From positions 3,999-67,998 of the forward strand of contig DATIXG010000048.1 in assembly GCA_035518815.1 (NCBI GenBank): a stretch of DNA of 64,000 bases, given 5' to 3'. The stretch is from AG25 sp035518815. GTDB taxonomy: Bacteria > Gemmatimonadota > Gemmatimonadetes > Gemmatimonadales > GWC2-71-9. Under the pieces are notes generated by a model. That model did not search any database. It was not told the origin of the DNA and saw nothing but the letters and a program-made list of their open reading frames with translations. Numbering within the stretch: position 1 is the first letter of the stretch; each line of letters begins with the position of its first letter. Shown here one piece after another: positions 56,888-64,000 of this stretch. The translations under genes were made by a program, and so were the position numbers.

Positions 56888-57807
56888 CCATGCGCGTGGA
56901 CTGGCTGCGTGGGTGCGCCACGGCGCTCGTCACTCCGTTCGCAGAGGACGAGGGCGTCGACGAAGCCTGCATGCGGACCCTGGTGGAGCGCCAGATCGGG
57001 GGCGGCATCAAGCTGCTCGTCCCCTGCGGCACGACGGGCGAGGCGATGACGCTCGATCCGGAGGAGCACATGCGGGTCGTGCGCGTGACGGTGGAGGTCG
57101 CGCGCGGGCGGGCGCGGGTGATTGCGGGAATCGGGAGCAACTCGACCGCGGTGACCGTGGAGCGGGCGCGCGCCGCGCGGGCCACAGGCGCTGACGGCGT
57201 GCTCGTCGTCGCTCCCTACTACAACAAGCCGACGCAACCCGGCCTCATCGCTCACTTCGGCGCTGTCGCGGCGGCGGTCCCGGGCTTTCCGGTCGTGCTT
57301 TACAATGTGCCCGGCCGGACGGCGTCGAACATCCAGGCGCCCACGGTGCTGACGCTCGCCCGGACGGTCGACAACATCGTCGGGGTGAAAGAGGCCTCGG
57401 GCGACCTCACGCAGATCATGGCGATCCTCCGCGAGCGACCGCGGGACTTCCGCGTGCTGTCGGGCGACGATGCGCAGACCCTGCCGCTCATCGCGCTCGG
57501 CGCGGAGGGGATAGTCGCGGTGGTGTCGAACGAGACGCCGGACTTGATGTCCCGGATGACCGAGCGCGCGCTCGAGGGCGACTGGGCGGGTGCGCGCGAG
57601 CTGCACTACCGCCTGCTGCCGCTCATGGAAGCGAATTTCATCGAGTCGAACCCCGGCCCCGTGAAAGCCGCGATGGCGCTCATGGGGTTGCTCGCGGAGC
57701 GCTTCCGCCTGCCACTCGTACCGGTACAGGACAAGACGCGCGAGCGGCTCCGCGAAGTCCTGAAGGCCCTGGGGGCGCTCGAGCGCCAGGCGCATGTCGC
57801 TGCGTGA
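56884..57807 (+). CDS. dapA: 4-hydroxy-tetrahydrodipicolinate synthase
   Basis: This 307-residue Schiff-base aldolase joins pyruvate and aspartate semialdehyde. The lysine lies in VGVKEASGDLTQ, the tyrosine relay in VVLYNVPGRTASN, and the GTTGE loop in LLVPCGTTGEAMTLDPEEH. The ATG at 56884 overlaps the dapB stop. A much longer open frame from 56095 is an artefact of high GC. Confidence 0.96.
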   Translation: MTMRVDWLRGCATALVTPFAEDEGVDEACMRTLVERQIGGGIKLLVPCGTTGEAMTLDPEEHMRVVRVTVEVARGRARVIAGIGSNSTAVTVERARAARATGADGVLVVAPYYNKPTQPGLIAHFGAVAAAVPGFPVVLYNVPGRTASNIQAPTVLTLARTVDNIVGVKEASGDLTQIMAILRERPRDFRVLSGDDAQTLPLIALGAEGIVAVVSNETPDLMSRMTERALEGDWAGARELHYRLLPLMEANFIESNPGPVKAAMALMGLLAERFRLPLVPVQDKTRERLREVLKALGALERQAHVAA

Positions 57808-58627
57808 GACGATCGAAGCGCTCGCCGCTTCGGGGCGCAGCTCCTTCACGGCCGCTGAGCGAAAGACTTTCGATGAGTTCCGTGGGCTCCTGGCCGGAGG
57901 CGAGATCCGGGCGGCGCGCCGCGACTCGGCCGGCGCGTGGCATGCGGAATCATGGGTCAAGCAGGGCATCCTGCTCGGGTTCCGCGCCGGAGTGCTGGTC
58001 GATTTCTCCGTGGACCAGACGCTGCGCTTCTTCGACAAGGACACCTATCCCGTGCGCCCGACCACACTCGCCGACCGGGTGCGCATCGTGCCGGGGGGCT
58101 CGACCATCCGCGATGGGGCCTACGTCGCGCCCGGGGTCGTGTGCATGCCGCCGATGTACGTGAACGTGGGCGCGTACGTGGACGAGGGTACCCTGATCGA
58201 CAGTCACGCCCTCGTGGGTTCGTGCGCGCAGATCGGAAAGCGCGTGCACCTCTCGGCGGCGGCACAGATCGGCGGGGTGCTCGAGCCGATCGGCGCGGTG
58301 CCGGTGGTCATCGAGGACGAGGTGCTCGTGGGCGGCGGCTGCGGTGTGTATGAGGGGACCATCGTGCGTGAGCGGGCGGTGCTCGCGGCCGGCACGATTC
58401 TCACGGGCTCGACGCCGCTGTACGATCTCGTGAACGAGCGCGTCTTGCGCCGTCCTTCGGGCGGGGTCCTCGAGGTCCCCGCGGGCGCCGTCGTGGTCCC
58501 GGGTGCGCGAGCGGCGAGCGGCGGCTTCGCGGCCGCCGAGCACCTCTCGCTGTACACCCCGGTGATCGTGAAATACCGGGACGCACGCACCGATGCGGCG
58601 ACGGCCCTCGAGCAGGCGCTGCGATGA
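57794..58627 (+). CDS. dapD: Tetrahydrodipicolinate N-succinyltransferase
   Basis: This 277-residue, left-handed beta-helix acyltransferase has hexapeptide repeats from about 100 to 230 (VPGGSTIRDGAYVAPGVVCM, then DEGTLIDSHALVGSCAQIGK, then VLVGGGCGVYEGTIVRERAV). Its presence shows the organism uses the succinylase branch of the DAP pathway. It overlaps dapA by 14 bp and the aminotransferase by 4 bp. Confidence 0.95.
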   Translation: MSLRETIEALAASGRSSFTAAERKTFDEFRGLLAGGEIRAARRDSAGAWHAESWVKQGILLGFRAGVLVDFSVDQTLRFFDKDTYPVRPTTLADRVRIVPGGSTIRDGAYVAPGVVCMPPMYVNVGAYVDEGTLIDSHALVGSCAQIGKRVHLSAAAQIGGVLEPIGAVPVVIEDEVLVGGGCGVYEGTIVRERAVLAAGTILTGSTPLYDLVNERVLRRPSGGVLEVPAGAVVVPGARAASGGFAAAEHLSLYTPVIVKYRDARTDAATALEQALR

Positions 58628-59787
58628 GTCAGGCCTTCCGCCCGGCCCGCCGCCTCGTGGGGATCGAGAAGAGCGCCATCCGTCAGTTCTTCGACCGCGC
58701 TCCGGCGGGGAGCATCAACCTCGGGCTGGGTGAGCCAGATCTGCCGACCCCAGACGTCATCCGCCAGGCGGCGGTGCGCGCAATCCAGGGCGAGCAGAAC
58801 GGCTACACGACCCATGCGGGCTTGCCGGCGCTGCGGGAGCGAGTGGCGAGCGAGTACCCGCACATGGCAGCCGGTGTCGATCGCGTGATCGTGACGGCGG
58901 GATCGCAGGAGGCGCTCTACCTCGCCCTCACCACACTGGTAGATGAAGGCGACGAGGTGCTCGTTCCCGATCCCGGCTTCGTCGCCTATCCCACGATCGT
59001 GCGGATGGCCGGGGGGAAGCCCGTTTCCTACCGGCTGCCCGGCGCGCGGGACTTCGAGTTGGATATCGACGCTTTCCGGCGCCAGATTTCGCCGCGCACC
59101 AAAGTCGTGGTGTGCATCTCGCCGTCAAACCCGACGGGGCGCGTGCTCGCGCCCCGCGACCTCGAGGCGATGGCCGCCGCCCTGCGGGACAGCGGGGCAA
59201 TCGTGGTGAGCGACGAGATCTATCGGGACCTCTATTTCGGCGCCGCCCGGCCGGGCTCGATCTCCGAGTATTATCCAGCCACGGTCGTGGTGGCCGGGTT
59301 GTCAAAGTCCCTGAGCATGACGGGCTGGCGGCTGGGGTGGCTCGTGGGGCCGGCGGATATCGTGAAGAGCGCGCTCGTGCTGCACGGTTACGTCACCACG
59401 TGCGCGTCGGCCGTTTCGCAGAAGGCCGCGCTCGCCGCGTGGACGCCGGAGGCCGAGACTGCACGGGAGGGCATGCGCCGGACGTTTCGCGAGCGGCGCG
59501 ATTCCCTCCTGTCGCTCCTCGGGGGCACGCTCGGCCTCAAGGCCGTTCCGCCCGACGGCGCGTTCTATACGATGGTGAACGTCGCGATCTATGGGTCCTC
59601 GCTCGCGGTGGCGGAGACGCTGCTCGGGCGGGGCGTGATCACGGTGCCCGGCGGGACGTTTGGCGCCGAGGGTGAGGGGTTCCTGCGTCTGTCGTTCTGC
59701 GCCGCGAGCGCGGCGCTCGAAGAAGGCGTGCGCCGCATGGGTCAGGCGCTCGCGCAGCTCAAGCCCCGCCAGGAGTTGCCGGTATGA
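58624..59787 (+). CDS. PLP aminotransferase, probably succinyl-DAP aminotransferase
   Basis: This 387-residue class I/II fold-type I aminotransferase has the PLP lysine in VVAGLSKSLSMTGWRLGWLV, substrate/PLP contacts in ISPSNPTGRVLAP and VSDEIYRDLYFG, and the C-terminal arginine in GEGFLRLSFCAA. Sandwiched between dapD and asd with 4-bp overlaps, it most likely performs the DapC step (N-succinyl-2-amino-6-ketopimelate to succinyl-DAP). Aspartate aminotransferase activity cannot be excluded. Confidence 0.9.
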   Translation: MSQAFRPARRLVGIEKSAIRQFFDRAPAGSINLGLGEPDLPTPDVIRQAAVRAIQGEQNGYTTHAGLPALRERVASEYPHMAAGVDRVIVTAGSQEALYLALTTLVDEGDEVLVPDPGFVAYPTIVRMAGGKPVSYRLPGARDFELDIDAFRRQISPRTKVVVCISPSNPTGRVLAPRDLEAMAAALRDSGAIVVSDEIYRDLYFGAARPGSISEYYPATVVVAGLSKSLSMTGWRLGWLVGPADIVKSALVLHGYVTTCASAVSQKAALAAWTPEAETAREGMRRTFRERRDSLLSLLGGTLGLKAVPPDGAFYTMVNVAIYGSSLAVAETLLGRGVITVPGGTFGAEGEGFLRLSFCAASAALEEGVRRMGQALAQLKPRQELPV

Positions 59788-60836
59788 CGGAACGGATTCG
59801 GGTTGGCATTCTCGGCGCCACGGGGACGGTGGGGCAGCGCTTCGTGCAGCTGCTTCAGAACCACCCGCGGTTCGTCGTCACGGCGCTCGCCGCCTCCGAT
59901 CGCTCGGTTGGCAAGACCTTCGGGGAGGCATGCACGTGGCGCCTGCCGGGCGACGTGCCCCGGGACGTGCGGGACATTCCCGTTCGCCCCCCCGAGCCGC
60001 CGCTCGACTGCGACATCATTTTCTCGAGCCTTCCCACCGAGATCGGCCGGGAGGTCGAGGGATGCTTCGCCGAGGCGGGGTACCCCGTCATCAGCAATAC
60101 CTCTTCATATCGCATGGACGCCGGGGTGCCCCTGCTCATTCCGGAGGTGAACCCCGAGCACCTCGCGCTGCTCGACCGTCGCAAGGGCAAGGGGTTCATC
60201 GTCACGAACCCCAACTGCTCGGCGATCGGGATCGCGCTGGCGCTGGCGCCGCTCGAGCGCCGCTTCGGGGTCGAGGCGGCGGTCGTGACCACGCTCCAGG
60301 CGATCTCCGGCGCCGGCTACCCGGGCGTGCCCGCGATGGACATCACCGACAATGTGATTCCATTCATCGGCAGCGAAGAGGAGAAGATCGAGCGTGAGAC
60401 CCGCAAGATCCTTGGCACCGTACGCGAGGGCGCCGTCGAGCCGGCACCGATGGCGGTGAGCGCGCAGGTGCACCGCGTGAACGTCCAGGACGGCCACATC
60501 GCCGCTGTGCGCGTGAAGCTTCGTCGGAAGGCGCAAGCCGGAGACCTGCGCGACGCGTTCGCGACGTTCAGCGGGGTGCCGCAGGCGCTCAAGCTGCACT
60601 CGGCGCCTGCCCGGCCGGTGCTCGTCCGCGATGACCCCGACCGCCCCCAGCCGCGGCTCGACCGTGACGCGGGAGGCGGAATGAGTGTCACAGTAGGACG
60701 GCTCCTGCCGGACGCGGTGCTGGACTACCGCTTCGTCGTGCTGTCCCATAACACGATTCGTGGAGCGGCAGGCGCCGCCATTCTCAACGCCGAGCTGCTC
60801 GTGGCGAAGGGCTATATAAAGGAGGGTTCGCGATGA
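59784..60836 (+). CDS. asd: Aspartate-semialdehyde dehydrogenase
   Basis: This 350-residue NADP enzyme makes aspartate semialdehyde from aspartyl phosphate. The N-terminal fold starts VGILGATGTVGQRFVQLL, the catalytic cysteine is in FIVTNPNCSAIGIALAL, and GAGYPGVPAMDITDNVIPFI is characteristic of the archaeal/fungal-type subfamily rather than the E. coli type. It supplies dapA upstream in the same operon. The stop overlaps the cytochrome gene start. Confidence 0.95.
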   Translation: MTERIRVGILGATGTVGQRFVQLLQNHPRFVVTALAASDRSVGKTFGEACTWRLPGDVPRDVRDIPVRPPEPPLDCDIIFSSLPTEIGREVEGCFAEAGYPVISNTSSYRMDAGVPLLIPEVNPEHLALLDRRKGKGFIVTNPNCSAIGIALALAPLERRFGVEAAVVTTLQAISGAGYPGVPAMDITDNVIPFIGSEEEKIERETRKILGTVREGAVEPAPMAVSAQVHRVNVQDGHIAAVRVKLRRKAQAGDLRDAFATFSGVPQALKLHSAPARPVLVRDDPDRPQPRLDRDAGGGMSVTVGRLLPDAVLDYRFVVLSHNTIRGAAGAAILNAELLVAKGYIKEGSR

Positions 60837-61258
60837 GATTCTCGGTACTTTTCATGAGTGTGACACTGCTCGCGTTATTGCGCCCAGTGGGTTCAAGCTC
60901 GGCGCGCACCGTTCAGGAACCGGGATGGTACTCGACCGCGCAGGCCGACTCGGGCGCCGATGCCTACTACCACCGGTGCGCCGCTTGCCACGGTGTGCAC
61001 CTCGAGGGCCACAAGGGCAAGGCCCTGGCAGGGCCGCAGTTCTTCAGCCGCTACGGCGGCAAACCGATGAGCAAGTTCTGGCTCGAGGTATCCACCAAGA
61101 TGCCGCCGTCCGCTCCGGGCTCCATTCCCCAGCCGGAGGCGCTCAACATCCTGGCCTACATCTTTCGCCAGAATGGCCTGCCCGGGGGCGCGGACCTGTC
61201 CGTCGCAACGCAGGACTTGGAGCGCGTCATTCCCAAGAAGCCACCGACGAAATCGTAA
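60833..61258 (+). CDS. Small exported c-type cytochrome
   Basis: This 141-residue protein has a signal peptide (SVLFMSVTLLALLRPVGSSS) and one heme site YYHRCAACHGVHLEG. A probable axial methionine is in STKMPPSAPGS. It matches the cytochrome_CBB3/c class. It overlaps asd by 4 bp and so is the last gene of the lysine operon, with no metabolic link that I can see. It may be coupled by chance. Confidence 0.88.
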   Translation: MRFSVLFMSVTLLALLRPVGSSSARTVQEPGWYSTAQADSGADAYYHRCAACHGVHLEGHKGKALAGPQFFSRYGGKPMSKFWLEVSTKMPPSAPGSIPQPEALNILAYIFRQNGLPGGADLSVATQDLERVIPKKPPTKS

Positions 61259-61306
61259 CGCTTCGCCGCATGGCGCAATCGGCATCGCCTGTGCAAATTC
61301 GTGGCG

Positions 61307-61609
61307 ATGGCCAAACACTCCAAGGAACGGCGGGGGAAAAGCGATCGCCGCGGCGGCGCTGACCGGCGCGTCCGCCAGGTGCCCGTCGAGGTCGATCGCC
61401 GCCAGGGCGGCGAACGACGGACCGGGCTCGATCGCAGGGTGGAGCTCGCCACCGCCGGCGATCAGCTGCACGCGGCCATCAGCTTGCTGAATTTCGCGGT
61501 CGAGAAGGGCGTGATGCTCGACGTGGACCGCTGGGTGCTCGAGACGGCCATCACCCGCCTGAAGATCGCCCTCGCCAAGCTCGACGAGGACCCGCCGTCG
61601 GACGACTAG
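61307..61609 (+). CDS. Small protein with (D/E)RR-G repeats and helical C-terminus
   Basis: This protein of about 100 residues has in its first half GKSDRRGGADRRVRQV and GERRTGLDRRVEL repeats, like the protein at 14112-14300. The second half is a helical segment (QLHAAISLLNFAVEKGVMLD). The ATG at 61307 or a GTG at 61301 may start it. No known domain is seen. Two such genes in one window suggest a lineage-specific family. Confidence 0.6.
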   Translation: MAKHSKERRGKSDRRGGADRRVRQVPVEVDRRQGGERRTGLDRRVELATAGDQLHAAISLLNFAVEKGVMLDVDRWVLETAITRLKIALAKLDEDPPSDD

Positions 61610-61629
61610 CGTTCTGGTTCCTGGCGCTG

Positions 61630-62091
61630 GTGGGCGGATCGACCGTCGCCGTCACGCTCCCGCACCTGCCTCCGCAGCTTGCCACTCACTTCGACGTCGG
61701 CGGCACTCCGAACGCCTGGTCGTCACACGCCGGGTACGTGGTGGTGCTCACCGTGGTCGGGTTCCTGCTCCCGCTCGGCATCGTCAGGATGGTGGGGTGG
61801 TTTGGGGCGGTGCGCCCCGAGTTGCTCAACGTCCCCTACCGGGAGTACTGGCTCGATCCGTCCCGCCGCGCGGAAGGAATGCGGCGCATCGAGGGCCACA
61901 TGTGGTGGCTCGCCTGCCTCATGGCCGCGCTGGTGGTGGGTATTCATCTGTTGCTGGTGCAGGCCCACAGCACCACGCCGCCGCACCTGCGTACCGGCCC
62001 GTTCTACAGCTTGCTCGCCGCGTTCCTTGCAGGCCTCGCGACCTGGATCGCCGCGTTCTACGCACTGCTCCGGCCGCCGGGGACTCGTTGA
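61630..62091 (+). CDS. DUF1648-like membrane protein
   Basis: This protein of about 153 residues contains LPPQLATHFDVGGTPNAWSS, the L-P-x-x-x-x-x-H-F-x-x-x-G-x-P-N-x-W motif of DUF1648, and three membrane helices (near 35-57, 95-112 and 125-145). The first hydrophobic strand extends upstream in frame (FWFLALVGG), so the true start may lie inside the previous gene; GTG 61630 is the first usual start seen. The function is unknown. Confidence 0.65.
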   Translation: MGGSTVAVTLPHLPPQLATHFDVGGTPNAWSSHAGYVVVLTVVGFLLPLGIVRMVGWFGAVRPELLNVPYREYWLDPSRRAEGMRRIEGHMWWLACLMAALVVGIHLLLVQAHSTTPPHLRTGPFYSLLAAFLAGLATWIAAFYALLRPPGTR

Positions 62092-62286
62092 TCAGAACAG
62101 TGCCCGGTCTCCTGCCGCTTTGAACATCCAGTACTCCGGGCCGGCCGACTCCTCGGGCCAGTCGGGAAGATGAGTCTCACCGCGCCAGGCGTCTGCGTCC
62201 CGATGCAGGTCGCCGCGCCAGGGCTCGTCGTCTCCGAACGTTGGCTCGAAACCCCACTGCTGGTTCATGGCAAGGAAGGCACGCAA
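62092..62286 (-). CDS. Small acidic hypothetical protein
   Basis: This 64-codon frame (or 58 from an internal ATG at 62268) is rich in Trp, Asp and Glu (QQWGFEPTFGDDEPWRGDLH, then WPEESAGPEYWMFKAAG). It has no recognised domain and no clear ribosome site. It lies tail to tail with the DUF1648-like gene, 98 bp downstream of the FAH-family gene on the same strand. The composition looks protein-like, but certainty is low. Confidence 0.4.
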   Translation of the reverse strand: MRAFLAMNQQWGFEPTFGDDEPWRGDLHRDADAWRGETHLPDWPEESAGPEYWMFKAAGDRALF

Positions 62287-62384
62287 GCGATGTGCCGGTA
62301 GCCGCTCGTGTCAGCGCGCCAGCCGGAGCCCGCGCGCGAATGGCGGATTGCGAGGACAGCGGCGGGTCGCTCGTGAGACCCCGG

Positions 62385-63026
62385 TCACGCCCCGCGCGTG
62401 TCGCCCGCCGCGACGACGGGATTGCGCAATACGCCCACGCCCGGAATTTCGATCTCCACCACGTCGCCCGGATGCAGCGGCCCGACACCCGGCGGCGTCC
62501 CGGTCGTGATGAGGTCGCCTGGCTCGAGCGTCATCACCTGCGAGACGTAGGCCACGAGCATCACGATCCCGAACGCCATGTCACTCGCACGGCCGTGCTG
62601 GCGCTCCACCCCGTTCACGCGGCAGCGGACCTCGAGCGTCGCGAAGCGCGCGGGGTCGATGGGCGCGACCCGCGGCCCCATCGCGCAGAACGTATCGAAC
62701 CCCTTGGCGCGGGCCCATTGCTCGTCGCTCCGCTGCAGGTCCCGGGCGGTCACGTCGTTGACGCAGGTGATGCCGGCGATCGCGGCGCGCGCCGCGGCCT
62801 CGCTCGCCCGGCGGATGCGCTTGCCCATCACCACGCCGATCTCACCCTCGTATTCGACGTGCGTCGATTCGGGCGGCAGCACGATCGCCTCGCCGTCGCC
62901 GATCACGGAGGACGGCGGCTTGAGAAACAGGAGCGGCTGCTTCGGCACCGTGTTGCCCAGCTCGGCCGCGTGCTCGACGTAGTTCCGGCCGATCCCGATG
63001 ATTTTCCCCGGCTTCGCGATGGTCAT
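62385..63026 (-). CDS. Fumarylacetoacetate hydrolase family protein
   Basis: This 213-residue enzyme of the FAH/acylpyruvase group has the start GKIIGIGRNYVEHAAELGN and metal ligands in VEYEGEIGVVMGKRIRRASE and VTARDLQRSDEQWARAKGFD. The closing motif is GDLITTGTPPGVGPLHPGD. Such single-domain members act as acylpyruvases or oxaloacetate decarboxylases. The ATG at 63026 begins the conserved part. Confidence 0.93.
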   Translation of the reverse strand: MTIAKPGKIIGIGRNYVEHAAELGNTVPKQPLLFLKPPSSVIGDGEAIVLPPESTHVEYEGEIGVVMGKRIRRASEAAARAAIAGITCVNDVTARDLQRSDEQWARAKGFDTFCAMGPRVAPIDPARFATLEVRCRVNGVERQHGRASDMAFGIVMLVAYVSQVMTLEPGDLITTGTPPGVGPLHPGDVVEIEIPGVGVLRNPVVAAGDTRGA

Positions 63027-63154
63027 GAGGAGGGAATCTACCTTCAAGACCAGGCGATCCCCCAGGCCGCCGGGGCTCTTCGGGCGTCGCTTGGCTGATA
63101 CCCGCGCGCCAGCTTGCTCCCCGCCAGCTCCGCGGTTAACATCGGACCCGACAC

Positions 63155-63292
63155 ATGACTCGCTTCGTCCTGCGCCGCGCTTGCGCGCTGTTCTTGTTCG
63201 TCGCCTGGATACCGGTGGCCACCGCGAATGCGTTGCCGTGCGTGGTGCTCTGCTTGCTTGAGGCCAGCTTGGTGCATGCACACGGGCAATGA
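63155..63292 (+). CDS. Tiny secreted or membrane peptide coupled to the thioredoxin-like gene
   Basis: This 45-residue ORF (MTRFVLRRACALFLFVAWIP...) reads as a signal or membrane peptide followed by LPCVVLCLLEASLVHAHGQ. Its stop overlaps the next ATG (ATGA). It may be a real small protein or a translational-coupling leader for the TlpA-like gene. Confidence 0.45.
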   Translation: MTRFVLRRACALFLFVAWIPVATANALPCVVLCLLEASLVHAHGQ

Positions 63293-63819
63293 ACCCACGT
63301 GCGGCTGGGGTCGCCCTTATCGCCGTGTCGGTCGCGCTCTCACCGGCCTGCGCCAGGAAGGAGGGCGAAGCCGCGTTCCGTCCGCTGGCCGTCGGCCAGG
63401 CGATTGGCGCCTATGTGGTCGAGACCTTGGCGGGTGACACAGTGCGGCTGGGCGGCCCCGGGCGGATGACGGTGGTCAACATCTGGGCCACGTGGTGCAC
63501 GTCCTGCCGCGAGGAGATGGCCGACTTCAACGCGCTCGACCGGGAATTCGGGCCACGCGGCGTGGTGGTATTGGCCGTGAGTGTGGACGCGGACAACGGC
63601 GCGCGGGTGCGGCGCTTCGTGGAGGAAGAGAAACTCGGCTTCACCATAGGCTGCGATCCGGAACGCCGCGTCGAGCAGGTCTTTCAAGTGGTCGGCGTTC
63701 CCGAGACCTTTGTGATCGGGAGGGATGGACGCCTGGTGTGGCGGCACATCGGGAACGTGCACGCCGTCATTGACTCGCTGCGCGCGGTGATTGGAGGCGC
63801 GGTGGGAGCCTCCTCGTGA
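63289..63819 (+). CDS. TlpA/ResA-like thiol-disulfide lipoprotein
   Basis: This 176-residue, membrane-anchored thioredoxin-fold protein has lipobox LSPACARK near residue 21, active site WATWCTSCREEMADF (CXXC), a central insert typical of TlpA/ResA (VVLAVSVDADNGARVRRFVE), and the cis-proline GVPETFVIG. It would reduce or exchange periplasmic disulfides, often for cytochrome c or copper-centre assembly. A His/Met-rich protein follows in the same operon. Confidence 0.92.
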   Translation: MNPRAAGVALIAVSVALSPACARKEGEAAFRPLAVGQAIGAYVVETLAGDTVRLGGPGRMTVVNIWATWCTSCREEMADFNALDREFGPRGVVVLAVSVDADNGARVRRFVEEEKLGFTIGCDPERRVEQVFQVVGVPETFVIGRDGRLVWRHIGNVHAVIDSLRAVIGGAVGASS

Positions 63820-64000
63820 TGCGCAGGCGCCCTGTTCGCCGGCTCTTTGCCATCGTTTTCGGCCTGTGGTTCACGATTGCGGTCAGCGGGGCCGCCGTCG
63901 CGCACCGCTGTCCGATGCACGACGGCTTCCAGTCCAGCGCGCCGGCGCGGACCGGTCACGCGTCGCACCACGCTGACGGACACGGCTCGAACGCTCCCGG
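63819..64000 (+). CDS. His/Met-rich exported protein, DUF2946-like (cut by window edge)
   Basis: The frame is open to the last base; 60 codons are seen. There is a signal peptide (RLFAIVFGLWFTIAVSGAAV) and then HRCPMHDGFQSSAP and HASHHADGHGS, a Cys/Met/His-rich segment like the metal-linked DUF2946 proteins. The ATG overlaps the previous stop by 1 bp. The pairing with a TlpA-like protein suggests copper handling, which is inference. Confidence 0.6.
   Translation, partial: MRRRPVRRLFAIVFGLWFTIAVSGAAVAHRCPMHDGFQSSAPARTGHASHHADGHGSNAP

Noticed and set aside
56095..57807. A 570-codon frame suggesting a fusion into dapA
   Set aside because: Only the part from 56884 matches dapA; the first 260 codons are a shadow of dapB.

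Overview
The window is a dense, high-GC stretch of bacterial chromosome with about 65 protein genes, many overlapping by 4 bp. I see no rRNA, tRNA, CRISPR array, phage block or insertion sequence. The mixture suggests a Gram-negative soil or freshwater bacterium, most like Gemmatimonadota: Ser/Thr kinases with TPR tails, TonB and beta-barrel proteins, two glutamine synthetase types side by side, an aspartokinase fused to an M20 hydrolase, and low-GC islands only at promoters. That assignment is inference from gene content.

Layout. 1-4.2 kb: an RND efflux pump (permease cut by the window edge, plus adaptor) with an ArsR-type repressor and matching inverted-repeat operators. 4.3-6.7 kb: a three-gene unit of two signal-less HtrA-like proteases and a LuxR regulator with a degenerate receiver. 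6.7-16.4 kb: membrane, cupin, methyltransferase, LuxR-TPR, Ser/Thr kinase, deacetylase-like and Ogt genes. 16.5-27.1 kb: an internally duplicated TPR protein, a dockerin-like secreted protein, a MATE exporter, a duplicated Cas4/RecB-like Fe-S nuclease, a C39-like protein and an amino-acid ABC importer. 27.3-30.7 kb: nadB-nadA-nadC. 30.8-38.7 kb: outer-membrane proteins, TonB, a kinase variant, panD, an aldo-keto reductase, infA and an ABC-2 exporter. 38.8-42.2 kb: rpsU, a cold-shock gene, queuosine genes queE-queC and queF, and a membrane protein. 42.7-46.8 kb: GSI-beta and GSI-alpha glutamine synthetases and a porin. 47.1-53.4 kb: citramalate synthase, and the sulfur-assimilation operon cysH-cysG-sulfite reductase. 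53.5-61.3 kb: the lysine/DAP operon lysC::M20-dapB-dapA-dapD-aminotransferase-asd-cytochrome c. 61.3-64 kb: small proteins, an FAH-family hydrolase, and a thioredoxin-like/metal-protein cluster.

The most notable regulatory finds are two short leader ORFs with classical attenuator architecture. One has seven Cys codons in its first 21 positions and precedes a T-tailed terminator in front of cysH. The other has three Ile codons within six positions and precedes a T-tailed terminator in front of citramalate synthase. In both, mutually exclusive 1:2, 2:3 and 3:4 pairings can be drawn by hand. A near-identical 15-bp GTGCA palindrome also occurs upstream of the glutamine synthetases and of the porin, suggesting a shared, probably nitrogen-linked, regulator.
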